Assembly: GCF_000716595.1 (NCBI RefSeq)
Contig: NZ_JNXC01000005.1
Location: 62,001 to 126,000, forward strand
Direction: 5' to 3'
From: Saccharothrix sp. NRRL B-16314
GTDB lineage: Bacteria > Actinomycetota > Actinomycetes > Mycobacteriales > Pseudonocardiaceae
Length of the DNA stretch: 64,000 bases
Shown here: positions 1 to 7,747 of the stretch, one piece after another
Numbering within the stretch: the first letter of the stretch is position 1
Layout of the letters: every line of letters starts with the position of its first letter
The notes under the pieces: generated by a model
The model's database searches: none
What the model was told of the DNA's origin: nothing
Seen by the model: only the letters and a program-made list of their open reading frames with translations
Program-made: the position numbers and the translations under genes

Positions 1-111
1 TTTCCGCCTCCTGTCGTGGATCGCTTGGGACCAGGTTGCCGGGGGTCGAGGTGCGGGGACAGGTGCGGTTGGGGATCTGTGGACAACTGCTTGGGACACG
101 CATAATCGGAT
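1..111. other. Intergenic leader, no gene seen
   Basis: No reading frame with coding character and no convincing hairpin is visible before the TetR operators. It is probably the upstream part of the efflux-operon promoter region. Confidence 0.4.
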
Positions 112-127
112 GAGTGAGCGCTCACTC
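112..127. promoter_or_regulatory. TetR-type operator 1, 16-bp perfect palindrome
   Basis: GAGTGAGCGCTCACTC is a perfect palindrome 38 bp upstream of the TetR start. It shares the half-site GAGTGAG with the second palindrome, so the two probably bind the same dimer. Assignment to the adjacent TetR protein is inference from position and symmetry. Confidence 0.7.
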
Positions 128-133
128 GTTGAC

Positions 134-153
134 ATGAGTGAGGACTCACTCAT
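134..153. promoter_or_regulatory. TetR-type operator 2, 9-2-9 inverted repeat
   Basis: ATGAGTGAG-GA-CTCACTCAT is a perfect inverted repeat with a 2-bp spacer, ending 11 bp before the TetR ATG. Together with operator 1 it points to cooperative or layered autorepression of the regulator and the ABC genes behind it. Confidence 0.72.
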
Positions 154-164
154 ATGCTGGCGGC

Positions 165-764
165 ATGCCCGAGGACATCACCCGACGCCGTCGGCGCGCG
201 CCCGCGATGAGCCCCGAGGACCGCCGCGAGGCGATCGTCACCGCCACCGTCCCACTGCTCTTCGAGCACGGCGCCAACGTCACGACCAGCCAGATCGCCA
301 AGGCAGCCGGCATCGCGGAGGGCACCGTCTTCCGGGCGTTCAAGGACAAGCAGGAACTGATCCACACCTGCGTGCGGACGGTCCTCGCGATCGACTCCGA
401 GCTGGAGCTGATCGAACAGGCGAGGCAGGCGGGCACCCTCGCCGAACGCCTCTCCTGGGCCATCAGCGCCGTCTCCAGCTACCTCGACCGGCTGTGGAAG
501 CTGATGAGCGTGCTCCGGGACTCGGGCTACGACCCGCAGGCCGACCACAAGCACAAGGGCCCGCCGCCGGAGATGCAGCGGATCGCCGAGCAGGTCGCGT
601 CGCTGTTCGGCCCGGACGACGACCTGCGCGTGGACCCGTCCCTGGCGGCACGGCTGCTGCTCGGGCTCGTGTTCACGAACCGCATGCAGGGCAAGGGCTT
701 CGGCGACTCCACCGCCGACTCCGACCTGCTCGTGGAGCTGTTCCTGCACGGCGTGAAGAACTGA
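165..764 (+). CDS. TetR/AcrR family transcriptional regulator
   Basis: A 199-aa repressor. The N-terminal TetR helix-turn-helix (about residues 15-65) is recognisable in DRREAIVTATVPLLFEHG, then TSQIAKAAGIAEGTVFRAF. The helical remainder is the usual ligand and dimerisation domain. The start at 165 is chosen because it lies just behind two palindromic operators; an in-frame GTG at 138 would put the second operator inside the gene. The efflux ATPase starts 14 bp downstream, so the regulator probably heads the operon and represses itself and the pump. The ligand is unknown, most likely a compound the pump exports. Confidence 0.9.
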   Translation: MPEDITRRRRRAPAMSPEDRREAIVTATVPLLFEHGANVTTSQIAKAAGIAEGTVFRAFKDKQELIHTCVRTVLAIDSELELIEQARQAGTLAERLSWAISAVSSYLDRLWKLMSVLRDSGYDPQADHKHKGPPPEMQRIAEQVASLFGPDDDLRVDPSLAARLLLGLVFTNRMQGKGFGDSTADSDLLVELFLHGVKN

Positions 765-778
765 TCGAGGGGGATGCA

Positions 779-1708
779 GTGAACGACCTGATGATCGAAG
801 CGACCGACGTGGGCAAGGCGTTCGGCACGGAGAAGGCACTCGACGGGGTGAGCATCGCCGTGCCGAAGGGCACGGTGCTCGGCCTGCTCGGGCACAACGG
901 GGCGGGCAAGACGACGCTGGTCAACGTCCTGACCACGATGCTCCCACCGGACTCCGGCAGCGCCAGGGTAGCCGGGTTCGACGTGGTCGCACGGGCGCAC
1001 GAGGTGCGCAGCCGGATCGGCCTGACCGGCCAGTTCGCCGCCGTGGACGAGCAGCTGTCCGGCCTGGACAACCTGATCCTGATCGCCCGGCTGCTCGGCG
1101 CGAGCCCGCGCGAGGCCAGGGCGAGGGGCCACGAACTGCTGGAGCTGTTCGGGCTGGCCGACGCCGCGAAGAAGCAGTCCCGCAGCTACTCGGGCGGCAT
1201 GCGGCGACGCCTCGACCTGGCCGCGAGCCTCGTCGGCCACCCCGAGGTGATCTTCCTGGACGAGCCGACCACGGGCCTCGACCCGGCGAGCAGGCTCGGC
1301 CTGTGGGAGATCGTGGAAGGCCTGGTCACCGACGGCACCACGGTCCTGCTCACCACCCAGTACCTGGACGAGGCCGACCGCCTCGCCGACTCGATCACCG
1401 TGCTGTCGAAGGGCAAGGTCGTCGCCGCGGGCACCAGCGCCGAGCTGAAGGCCCAGGTCGGCCAGCGCACGGTCACCGTCACCCTGGCCGACGCAGCGGA
1501 CGTCACCAAGGCCTCCGCCGCCCTGGAACGGGCGGGTCTCCAGCCCGTGAGCGCGCTGAACACGCTGACCGCGCCGGTCACGTCGTCCCGCGAGATCGCC
1601 ACCGTGGTCCGCGCCCTGGACGAGGTCGGCCTGGAGGCCACCGAACTGGCCCTGGGCGAACCGACCCTGGACGACGTGTACCTCACCCTCGCGCAGCACG
1701 CGGCCTGA
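779..1708 (+). CDS. ABC transporter ATP-binding protein, DrrA family
   Basis: A 309-aa cytoplasmic ATPase that would power drug or lipid export with the permease that follows. Walker A is GHNGAGKTTLVN, the signature is YSGGMRRRLDLAASL, Walker B is VIFLDEPTTGLDP, and the H-loop region appears as TTQYLDEADRLAD, where Gln replaces the usual His, as is common in the DrrA family. The C-terminal ~80 residues form the DrrA-type extension. The GTG at 779 is preceded by the purine-rich stretch GAGGGGGA. It is coupled to the permease by a 13-bp gap. Confidence 0.93.
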   Translation: MNDLMIEATDVGKAFGTEKALDGVSIAVPKGTVLGLLGHNGAGKTTLVNVLTTMLPPDSGSARVAGFDVVARAHEVRSRIGLTGQFAAVDEQLSGLDNLILIARLLGASPREARARGHELLELFGLADAAKKQSRSYSGGMRRRLDLAASLVGHPEVIFLDEPTTGLDPASRLGLWEIVEGLVTDGTTVLLTTQYLDEADRLADSITVLSKGKVVAAGTSAELKAQVGQRTVTVTLADAADVTKASAALERAGLQPVSALNTLTAPVTSSREIATVVRALDEVGLEATELALGEPTLDDVYLTLAQHAA

Positions 1709-1721
1709 ACAGGAGCCCCGA

Positions 1722-2534
1722 ATGACCACCACCACCGCCGCACCGCCGCAGACGCGCTGGCGCGGAACCGACTTCGGCACCCAGGTGCTCGTGCTGACCC
1801 AGCGGTCGCTGCGCACGCTGGTCAGCGACCCGCGGATGATCGTGTTCAGCATCCTCCAGCCGCTGATCATGCTCACCCTGTTCAGCCAGATCTTCGCCAG
1901 CATCGCCAACACACCGGGCTTCCCGCAGGGCGTCGCCTACATCGACTTCCTGATGCCCGCGATCCTGGTCAACACGGCCATGCAGTCCGCGCTCCAGGCC
2001 GGCGTCGGCCTGGTCACGGACATGAAGAACGGCGTGCTGGCCCGGTTCCGCTCGCTCCCCATCCGGTCGGGCTCGGTGCTGGTCGCCAGAAGCCTGTCCG
2101 ACCTGGTCCGCACGGCCTCGCAGCTGCTGCTGATGCTGGTGTTCGCGGTCGTGGTGTTCGGCTTCGCCCCCGCGGGCGGCGTCGTGGGCATCGCCGCGGC
2201 ACTCGCGCTGGCGCTGGCCGTCGGCTGGGGCCTGGGCTGGATCTTCCTGGCGATCGCCGCGTGGCTGCGCAACGCCGAGCTGATGCAGACCGTCGGCTTC
2301 CTGGCCATGTTCCCGCTGATGTTCGCGTCCAGCGCGTACGTGCCGGTCAGCGGCCTGCCCGGCTGGCTCCAGGCGGTCGCCAACGTCAACCCGCTGACGT
2401 TCGCGGTCGACGCGGCCCGCTCGCTGGCGCTCGACCAGCCCGTCAGCGGTGTGGTGGGCGCCCTCGCGACCAGCGCCGTGCTCGCCGCAGCCGGCTGGAT
2501 CATGGCCGTGAAGGGCTTCCGCCGGCCGCTGTGA
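1722..2534 (+). CDS. ABC-2 type transport permease, DrrB family
   Basis: A 270-aa integral membrane protein with about six hydrophobic segments, for example IVFSILQPLIMLTLF and LLLMLVFAVVVFGF. It has the ABC-2 architecture of daunorubicin-resistance DrrB. The ATG follows AGGAG and lies 13 bp after the ATPase, forming a half-transporter pair. The substrate cannot be read from sequence, and no biosynthetic genes are adjacent. The gene ends 4 bp from a convergent gene. Confidence 0.92.
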   Translation: MTTTTAAPPQTRWRGTDFGTQVLVLTQRSLRTLVSDPRMIVFSILQPLIMLTLFSQIFASIANTPGFPQGVAYIDFLMPAILVNTAMQSALQAGVGLVTDMKNGVLARFRSLPIRSGSVLVARSLSDLVRTASQLLLMLVFAVVVFGFAPAGGVVGIAAALALALAVGWGLGWIFLAIAAWLRNAELMQTVGFLAMFPLMFASSAYVPVSGLPGWLQAVANVNPLTFAVDAARSLALDQPVSGVVGALATSAVLAAAGWIMAVKGFRRPL

Positions 2535-2538
2535 AGGG

Positions 2539-4491
2539 TCAGTCCTTCCCGGACATCTTGCGCAGCATCGCGTTGTACGCGACGAGGTCCGCGTCACCGT
2601 CCGCGTCGGCCCGCCGGTCAGCCCGGCGGGCCTCGCGGCTGTCCGACCTGGCCCACTGCACCAGCAGCGCCACCATCACCACGATCAGCGGCACCTCCCC
2701 CGCCGCCCACGCGATACCGCCGCCCAGCCGCTGGTCCTCCAGCTGCGACGTCACCCACGGCAGGCCCAGCGAGCGGTAGAAGTTGTCGCCGATCCCGGTC
2801 TGCGAGCTCATCAGCACGATGCCGAAGAACGCGTGGAACGGGATCGAGGCGAACAGCAGGCCCAGCCGTCCCAGCGGCGGCAGCCGGTTCGGCGACGGGT
2901 CGATCCCGATCACCGGCCAGTAGAACGTGTAGCCGACCAGGATGAAGTGGGCGTTCATCGCCAGGTGCGCCCAGTGGTAGTCCAGCGCCCAGTCGAACAA
3001 GCCGGAGAAGTAGAGGCCGTAGAACGAGCCGACGAACAGCGCCAACGCGATGAACGGGTTCGTCAGCGCCTTCGCCACCGGCGAGTGCACGAGCGCCAGC
3101 AGCCACTCGCGCGGCCCCGGTGGATTGGCCTTGCCCGCCGGGGGCAGCGCGCGCATCGCCAACGTCACCGGACCGCCCAGCACCAGCAGGACCGGCGCGA
3201 GCATGGACAGCAGCATGTGCGCTTCCATGTGGACGCTGAACATCGCCGCCGAGTACCGGCCGACACCGGACGACGTGGCGAACACCACGGTCAGGCAGCC
3301 CGCGATCCACGCGATCGTGCGGCCGACCGGCCACGCGTCACCACGCTTGCGCAGCAGCCACACGCCCACCGCGTAGAGCGCGGCGAGGGCGAGGAAGACC
3401 GTGCCGAAGACCAGGTTGAACCGCCAGTCGAAGAGCAGCCGGGCCAGGGTCGGCGCGCCGGCCAGGTCGTAGCCGATGCGCAGCTCCACCGTGCTGGGCA
3501 GCACCCGGCCCTCGACCGGCGGAGGCGTGCGGCTCAGCGCGGCGGCCAGGCCGATCGTGAGGAACATCAGCAGCACCTCGACGCCCGCGAGCTTGAGCAG
3601 CGAACGCCCGGAGCCCGTCGCGACGACCTGCTTCACGCTCTTCTCGCGCTGGAAGTACCCCACGACGCCCAGCACGACCAACGCGAGCGTCTTGCCGAGC
3701 ACCAGCAGGCCGTAGTCGCTGCTCAGAAGCTGGTCCAACGGCAGCCGCACCCACGCGTTGACCACGCCCGAGGCCGCCATCACGATCCAGCAGACCAGCG
3801 CCATCCTGGAGAACCTCGTCGTCGCCAACGCCAGGTGGTCGCCGCCCCGCCGGCCGTGCGCGAGCAGCGCGATCAGACCGCCGACCCACAACGCCGCCGC
3901 GATCAGGTGGTACAGCAGGCTGTCCGTCGCCACGTCGTGCGCGCCGCCGCCCGACGAGTGCCCCGTCACGGCCACCGGGACCAGCGCGAACACCGACACG
4001 AAGAACAGCACCGCGGTCCAGTTCCACGACAGCACCAGCCGGCAGCCCAACGCCAGCAGCGCCACCACGACCGCCGTGACCATCCACGCCTTGGCCTGCT
4101 CCATCAGGCCCGCGACCTGGAACAGCACCGACGGCTCCAGCAGCGCCGTCACCGGCTGGCCCAGCGCGTCCGCGACCGTGAACGGCACCGACAGCACCGC
4201 GCCCAGCGTCCACACCAACGCCGCCCCGCCCGCCGTGCGCAGGGCCGCGTAGCCGTCCGCCGCGAGCGTGCCGTTCTCCTGCGGCGGGACCAGGAACGCC
4301 GCCAGCAGCAGCGAGCCGATGGTCACCACGGCCGCGGACTCGGTCAGCACGCGGACCACGATCAGCGCCGGGCGGTCCGCACCGGTGATCGTGAGCAGCC
4401 CCACCGCGACCAGCGCGGCGACCGTCGAGCCGACGATCAGCAGCGGGATCAGGCCGGTGCGCTGGGTTCGGGTTGGCGCTTCAGTGGGCAC
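2539..4491 (-). CDS. CopD domain / cytochrome c oxidase assembly factor CtaG fusion
   Basis: A 650-aa polytopic membrane protein. Residues about 1-325 match copper-resistance CopD-type membrane domains (VPVAVTGHSSGGGAHD, AALWVGGLIALLAHG). Residues about 345-620 match the caa3-type CtaG assembly factor (FSVHMEAHMLLSMLAPVLL, LDYHWAHLAMNAHFILVGY). Such fusions are common in actinobacteria and are thought to handle copper for heme-copper oxidase assembly. His-rich motifs in the membrane agree with metal binding. The start is GTG at 4491. It converges on the ABC permease with a 4-bp gap. Confidence 0.9.
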   Translation of the reverse strand: MPTEAPTRTQRTGLIPLLIVGSTVAALVAVGLLTITGADRPALIVVRVLTESAAVVTIGSLLLAAFLVPPQENGTLAADGYAALRTAGGAALVWTLGAVLSVPFTVADALGQPVTALLEPSVLFQVAGLMEQAKAWMVTAVVVALLALGCRLVLSWNWTAVLFFVSVFALVPVAVTGHSSGGGAHDVATDSLLYHLIAAALWVGGLIALLAHGRRGGDHLALATTRFSRMALVCWIVMAASGVVNAWVRLPLDQLLSSDYGLLVLGKTLALVVLGVVGYFQREKSVKQVVATGSGRSLLKLAGVEVLLMFLTIGLAAALSRTPPPVEGRVLPSTVELRIGYDLAGAPTLARLLFDWRFNLVFGTVFLALAALYAVGVWLLRKRGDAWPVGRTIAWIAGCLTVVFATSSGVGRYSAAMFSVHMEAHMLLSMLAPVLLVLGGPVTLAMRALPPAGKANPPGPREWLLALVHSPVAKALTNPFIALALFVGSFYGLYFSGLFDWALDYHWAHLAMNAHFILVGYTFYWPVIGIDPSPNRLPPLGRLGLLFASIPFHAFFGIVLMSSQTGIGDNFYRSLGLPWVTSQLEDQRLGGGIAWAAGEVPLIVVMVALLVQWARSDSREARRADRRADADGDADLVAYNAMLRKMSGKD

Positions 4492-4570
4492 GCCACGAGC
4501 GTAGGCGGCGGCGCCGGGCTGTCACCAACCGCCGGACGTGCACAGATCACACCTACTACCGTTGCCGGAC

Positions 4571-5164
4571 GTGACCAGCTCTCGCACGGTGCTCGTGACG
4601 GCCCTCGCCCTGCTGCTGTCGGCGGGGTGCAGCTACTCCATCCACGGGGACGCGCTGCCCCAGGCCGGGGTCACACCGGCGACGGCCCCCTCCACCTCGT
4701 CGAACGCGAAGTCGGACGCACCGTCGGCCCCTCCGAAGATCGCCAAGCCGCGCACGGTCGCGGGCGTCGAGCCGTGCACGCTGCTCAACGCGGACGACCT
4801 GAAGCCGATCGGGCCGTTCAAGAAAGAGCCCGCGCGCAAGGACGACGTGATCCAGGAGTCGTGCCAGTACGTGCTGGAGGACGGCTCCGCCAAGGGGCGG
4901 ACCGTGGTCGCCGCGCTCTACCAGAAGTACGAGCAGGTGCGGACCCGGCAGGAGAAGGGCCACGAGGTGGTCGTGGAAGGGCACTCCACGTGGGTGCTGT
5001 GCGACCTGAGCGGCAGCGAGATGGCGTGCACCGCGACCCTGGCGGTGAACGCCAACCGCAGCGTCCTGGTGGCGATGGCCCAGCCCAGCGGCGTCCCCGA
5101 CCTGATGCTGGCCGAGATGCAACCGCTGCTCAAGGCCGCGCTGAGTCGACTTCCAGCCGCTTGA
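4571..5164 (+). CDS. DUF3558-type lipoprotein
   Basis: A 197-aa predicted lipoprotein. The N-terminus runs VTSSRTVLVTALALLLSAGC, a hydrophobic stretch ending in the lipobox LSAGC, followed by a Ser/Thr/Pro/Ala linker. A globular domain with paired cysteines follows (VEPCTLLNADDLKPIG, ESCQYVLEDG), the layout of DUF3558 proteins found throughout Pseudonocardiales. The GTG at 4571 is preferred because it gives a standard signal peptide; a GTG at 4538 would add 11 unsupported residues. Function unknown; cell-envelope location inferred. The 3' end overlaps the convergent MFS gene by 35 bp. Confidence 0.8.
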   Translation: MTSSRTVLVTALALLLSAGCSYSIHGDALPQAGVTPATAPSTSSNAKSDAPSAPPKIAKPRTVAGVEPCTLLNADDLKPIGPFKKEPARKDDVIQESCQYVLEDGSAKGRTVVAALYQKYEQVRTRQEKGHEVVVEGHSTWVLCDLSGSEMACTATLAVNANRSVLVAMAQPSGVPDLMLAEMQPLLKAALSRLPAA

Positions 5165-6317
5165 CCTCACGGGCGCGGGAGCGCCGCGCCAGCAGCACCG
5201 CGGGCACGATCAACGCGATCACGCACGCCACGACGCCGAGCGACACCGAGAGGCTGCTGGCGTGCGCGATGCCGCCGACCATCGGCGGGCCGATGAGGAA
5301 ACCGGTGTAGGCGACCGTCGTCACCAGCCCGATCTCCCGTTCACCGCCGGTGCCGTCCGCGCGCTTGCCCGCGTCGCCGGCCAGGTCCATGACCACCGGG
5401 AACGCGAAGGCCAGCCCCAGGCCGACGAACGCGAACCCGACGAAACCGACGGCCGGCACGTCGACCAGCACGGTCAGCGCCAGCCCTGCCGCGGCCACCA
5501 CCGCACCCGACGCGAGCAGCCGGTACGGGCCGAGGAGGCGTTGCACGGGCTCGCCGAACATCCGGGCGGCGGCCATCGCGATGGAGAACCCGGCGTACGC
5601 CGACGCGGCGGCGGCCTCGCTCAGACCCCGTTCACCGACGAAGAACAGGGCCGACCAGTCGGACGTCGCGCCCTCGGCGATCGCGGCGAAGAACGTGATC
5701 ACCGCGAGCAGCCACAACAACGGCCGCTTGAGCACCGGGCGGTCGTCCGCCGGGGTGTCGGCGGTCTCGCCGTGCACGCCCGGCACGGCCCTGATCACCA
5801 CCGCCATCGTGATCGCGCCGATGACGGCGACGGTGACGAGGTGACGGGTCAGGCTCCAGCCCGCGCTCGCCGCCGCCGCCGCGCCCAGCGAGCCGACCAG
5901 CCCGCCGACGCTGAAGCCCGCGTGGAACTGGGGCATCAGCGGCCGTTGCAGGCTTCGCGTGACGGCGACCGCGGCGACGTTCATGCCGACGTCCATCGAC
6001 GCGCTGCACGAGCCGAGCGCGAACAGGATCAGGCCGAGTTGCAGCGGTGACTCCGCGAGCGTGAGGCCCGGCACGGCCAGCGCGGTGACCACCACGCCCA
6101 CGATGATCAGCTTGCGCGCGCCCACCTTCGCGCACATCCGGGCCGCGATCGGCGCCGACAGCGCCAGGCCGATGCTCGCGCCGAGCAGGGCGAGGCCGAG
6201 GGTGGCCTCGGTGGCGCCGACCTGCGCCGACAACGCGGGCATGCGCGCCGCCCACGACAGGAAGAGCACCCCGTTGAACAGGAACACCGTGAAGACGGCG
6301 AGGCGAGGCGTGGGCAT
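5130..6317 (-). CDS. MFS transporter
   Basis: A 395-aa protein with about twelve hydrophobic segments and major facilitator features (LSWAARMPALSAQVGATEAT, ASMDVGMNVAAVAV, QFHAGFSVGGLVGSLGA). It resembles the YbjJ-like subgroup of unknown substrate. It is transcribed divergently from the LacI regulator across a 62-bp gap holding an AGCGCT-centred semi-palindrome, so the LacI protein may control it. Confidence 0.88.
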   Translation of the reverse strand: MPTPRLAVFTVFLFNGVLFLSWAARMPALSAQVGATEATLGLALLGASIGLALSAPIAARMCAKVGARKLIIVGVVVTALAVPGLTLAESPLQLGLILFALGSCSASMDVGMNVAAVAVTRSLQRPLMPQFHAGFSVGGLVGSLGAAAAASAGWSLTRHLVTVAVIGAITMAVVIRAVPGVHGETADTPADDRPVLKRPLLWLLAVITFFAAIAEGATSDWSALFFVGERGLSEAAAASAYAGFSIAMAAARMFGEPVQRLLGPYRLLASGAVVAAAGLALTVLVDVPAVGFVGFAFVGLGLAFAFPVVMDLAGDAGKRADGTGGEREIGLVTTVAYTGFLIGPPMVGGIAHASSLSVSLGVVACVIALIVPAVLLARRSRAREVKRLEVDSARP

Positions 6318-6331
6318 GGTCCCGAGTGTGA

Positions 6332-6345
6332 CTAGAGCGCTTCAG
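6332..6345. promoter_or_regulatory. Possible LacI-family operator between divergent genes
   Basis: CTAGAGCGCTTCAG is an imperfect palindrome centred on AGCGCT, the usual core of LacI-family sites. It lies between the divergent MFS and LacI genes. The symmetry is partial, so this is suggestive only. Confidence 0.35.
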
Positions 6346-6379
6346 TACGTCCAACGGATTACCTGGTTACGCTCATCAC

Positions 6380-7435
6380 GTGGACCGCCCTCGCAAGCCG
6401 ACGCTCGACACGGTGGCCGGTGCGGTCGGTGTGTCGCGCGCCACGGTGTCCAACGCCTACAACCGGCCGGACCAGCTGTCCGCCGCGTTGCGCGAGCGGA
6501 TCATGGAGACGGCGGCGTCGCTGGGGTACGCGGGCCCCGATCCGGTGGCACGCAGCCTGGCCACCCGGCACAGCGCGGCCGTCGGGTTCATGCTCGGGCA
6601 AGGGCTGTCGGCGTCCTTCGCCGACGCCGCGTTGTCGATCGTGCTGGACGGGTTGGCTTCGACCGTGGACGGACACGACCACTGCCTGGTGCTGATGCCC
6701 GGGCGTGACAAGGGCGGACCGCGACCGGAGACGGTGGCGCGGGCGCAGGCGGACGTCGTGGTGGCGTACTCGCTGCCGGACGACGCGCCGGCGTTGGCGG
6801 CCGTGCGGGCGCGTGGGCTGCCGATAGTGGTGATCGACCAACCCGCGCTGCTGGACACCGCGCGGGTCGAGGTGGACGACTTCGGCGGGGCGCGGCTGGC
6901 GGCGGCGGCGTTGTGGGAGATGGGCCACCGGCGGTTCGGCGTGATGACGTTCGCGCTGCACGCGGACGGGCACAACGGGCTCGTGTCGCCCGTGCGGCAG
7001 GCGTCGACGTCGTTCCGGGTGAGCCGGGACCGGTTGCACGGCTACCTGGACGTGACGGGGGCCGGCACCCCGGTGTGGGAGTGCGCGCGGAGCAGCCGTG
7101 AGCTGGGTCGGGCGGGGGCACGGGCACTGCTGTCCGAGTCGCCGCGACCGACGGCGCTGCTGTGCGCTTCGGACGAGTTGGCGTTCGGCGCGTTGCAGGC
7201 CGTTCGGGACTTGGGGCTGCGCGTGCCGGCCGACGTCTCGGTCGCCGGTTTCGACGACGTGCCCGCCGCCGAACACGCAGACCCACCGTTGACTACTGTG
7301 CGTCAACCCCTGGCCGAGAAGGGGCGCCAAGCCGGTGAACTCGCGCTGCGCCTGCTCGACGGCGGCAGACCGGGAGAGCCGACAAGACTGGCGGTCTCGC
7401 TCGTTTCGCGCGACTCGACAGCCCCTCCAAAGTGA
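6380..7435 (+). CDS. LacI family transcriptional regulator
   Basis: A 351-aa regulator. Its N-terminal LacI HTH is clear (PTLDTVAGAVGVSRATVSNA, then YNRPDQLS), followed by a periplasmic-binding-protein-like effector domain (VVVIDQPALLDTARVEVDDF, PTALLCASDELAFGALQA, VSVAGFDDVPAAEHADPPLT). The start is GTG at 6380. It is divergent from the MFS transporter, its most likely target. The effector, probably a sugar or small metabolite, is unknown. Confidence 0.92.
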   Translation: MDRPRKPTLDTVAGAVGVSRATVSNAYNRPDQLSAALRERIMETAASLGYAGPDPVARSLATRHSAAVGFMLGQGLSASFADAALSIVLDGLASTVDGHDHCLVLMPGRDKGGPRPETVARAQADVVVAYSLPDDAPALAAVRARGLPIVVIDQPALLDTARVEVDDFGGARLAAAALWEMGHRRFGVMTFALHADGHNGLVSPVRQASTSFRVSRDRLHGYLDVTGAGTPVWECARSSRELGRAGARALLSESPRPTALLCASDELAFGALQAVRDLGLRVPADVSVAGFDDVPAAEHADPPLTTVRQPLAEKGRQAGELALRLLDGGRPGEPTRLAVSLVSRDSTAPPK

Positions 7436-7451
7436 TCCACATCACTTTTAA
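7431..7451 (+). terminator. Short hairpin with T tract after LacI gene
   Basis: AGTGAT-CCAC-ATCACT (7431-7446) is a perfect 6-bp stem overlapping the stop codon and followed by TTTTAA. It is a weak intrinsic terminator shape. Confidence 0.45.
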
Positions 7452-7561
7452 GGCATCTTGATCACTCTTCTGGTGCCTCGACGGAAACGCACCGGGTCTT
7501 CCGGACGATGTGTCCGGTGGGGCGGCTACGCTGCTACAGCGCGTGGTCAACAGCCCCTCCA

Positions 7562-7637
7562 GCCTCCGTAGCTCAGTGGAGAGAGCGAGGGACTTCTAAT
7601 CCCGAGGTCGCAGGTTCGAATCCTGCCGGGGGCACCA
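7562..7637 (+). tRNA. tRNA-Arg (anticodon TCT)
   Basis: The cloverleaf folds with acceptor GCCTCCG pairing CGGGGGC (one T-G), D stem GCTC/GAGC, an anticodon loop CTTCTAA giving TCT, and T arm GCAGG-TTCGAAT-CCTGC. The 3' CCA is encoded at 7635-7637. The gene's 3' part, from the anticodon loop onward, is the attL core of the element, so the CCA and downstream flank come from the element. The gene remains intact after integration. Confidence 0.95.
7592..7635. repeat. attL core, 44-bp direct repeat in tRNA-Arg
   Basis: Identical over 44 bp to 20948-20991. It spans the tRNA anticodon loop, variable region, T arm, acceptor 3' strand and the first C of CCA. The base before each copy differs (G at 7591, C at 20947) and so does the base after (C at 7636, T at 20992), which fixes the boundaries. 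Confidence 0.95.
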
Positions 7638-7646
7638 GCTAGACAA

Positions 7647-7676
7647 GCCCCTGACCTGCAAGAACAGGTCAGGGGC
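7647..7676 (+). terminator. Hairpin terminator after tRNA-Arg / attL
   Basis: GCCCCTGACCTG (7647-7658) pairs perfectly with CAGGTCAGGGGC (7665-7676) around a 6-nt loop. It sits 10 bp after the tRNA CCA and inside the element, so it would end tRNA transcription and insulate the integrase gene. Confidence 0.75.
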
Positions 7677-7704
7677 GACAGGTAGTGACGATCGTGTACA
7701 CGTT

Positions 7705-7725
7705 CGTGGAGCCACACGTGGAGCC
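7705..7725 (+). repeat. Left arm-type repeat pair, putative integrase sites
   Basis: CGTGGAGCC occurs at 7705-7713 and 7717-7725, spaced 12 bp start to start. The same pair with the same 3-bp gap recurs at the right end (20834-20854). This matches the expectation for arm-type binding sites of a tyrosine integrase. Confidence 0.7.
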
Positions 7726-7747
7726 TGAGTGCTCCTAGACTGGCTCC

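Noticed and set aside
110..778. N-terminal extension of the ABC ATPase through the TetR gene
   Set aside because: The same frame stays open from 110 but has Arg/Pro-rich shadow composition, while the TetR protein is clear in another frame. The ATPase starts at GTG 779 behind a purine-rich ribosome site.
2833..5310. 825-codon open frame on the plus strand
   Set aside because: It lies opposite the CopD-CtaG gene and runs through the lipoprotein gene in another frame. Its composition (Arg, Gln, His, Asp rich) is the usual artefact of high-GC antisense frames.
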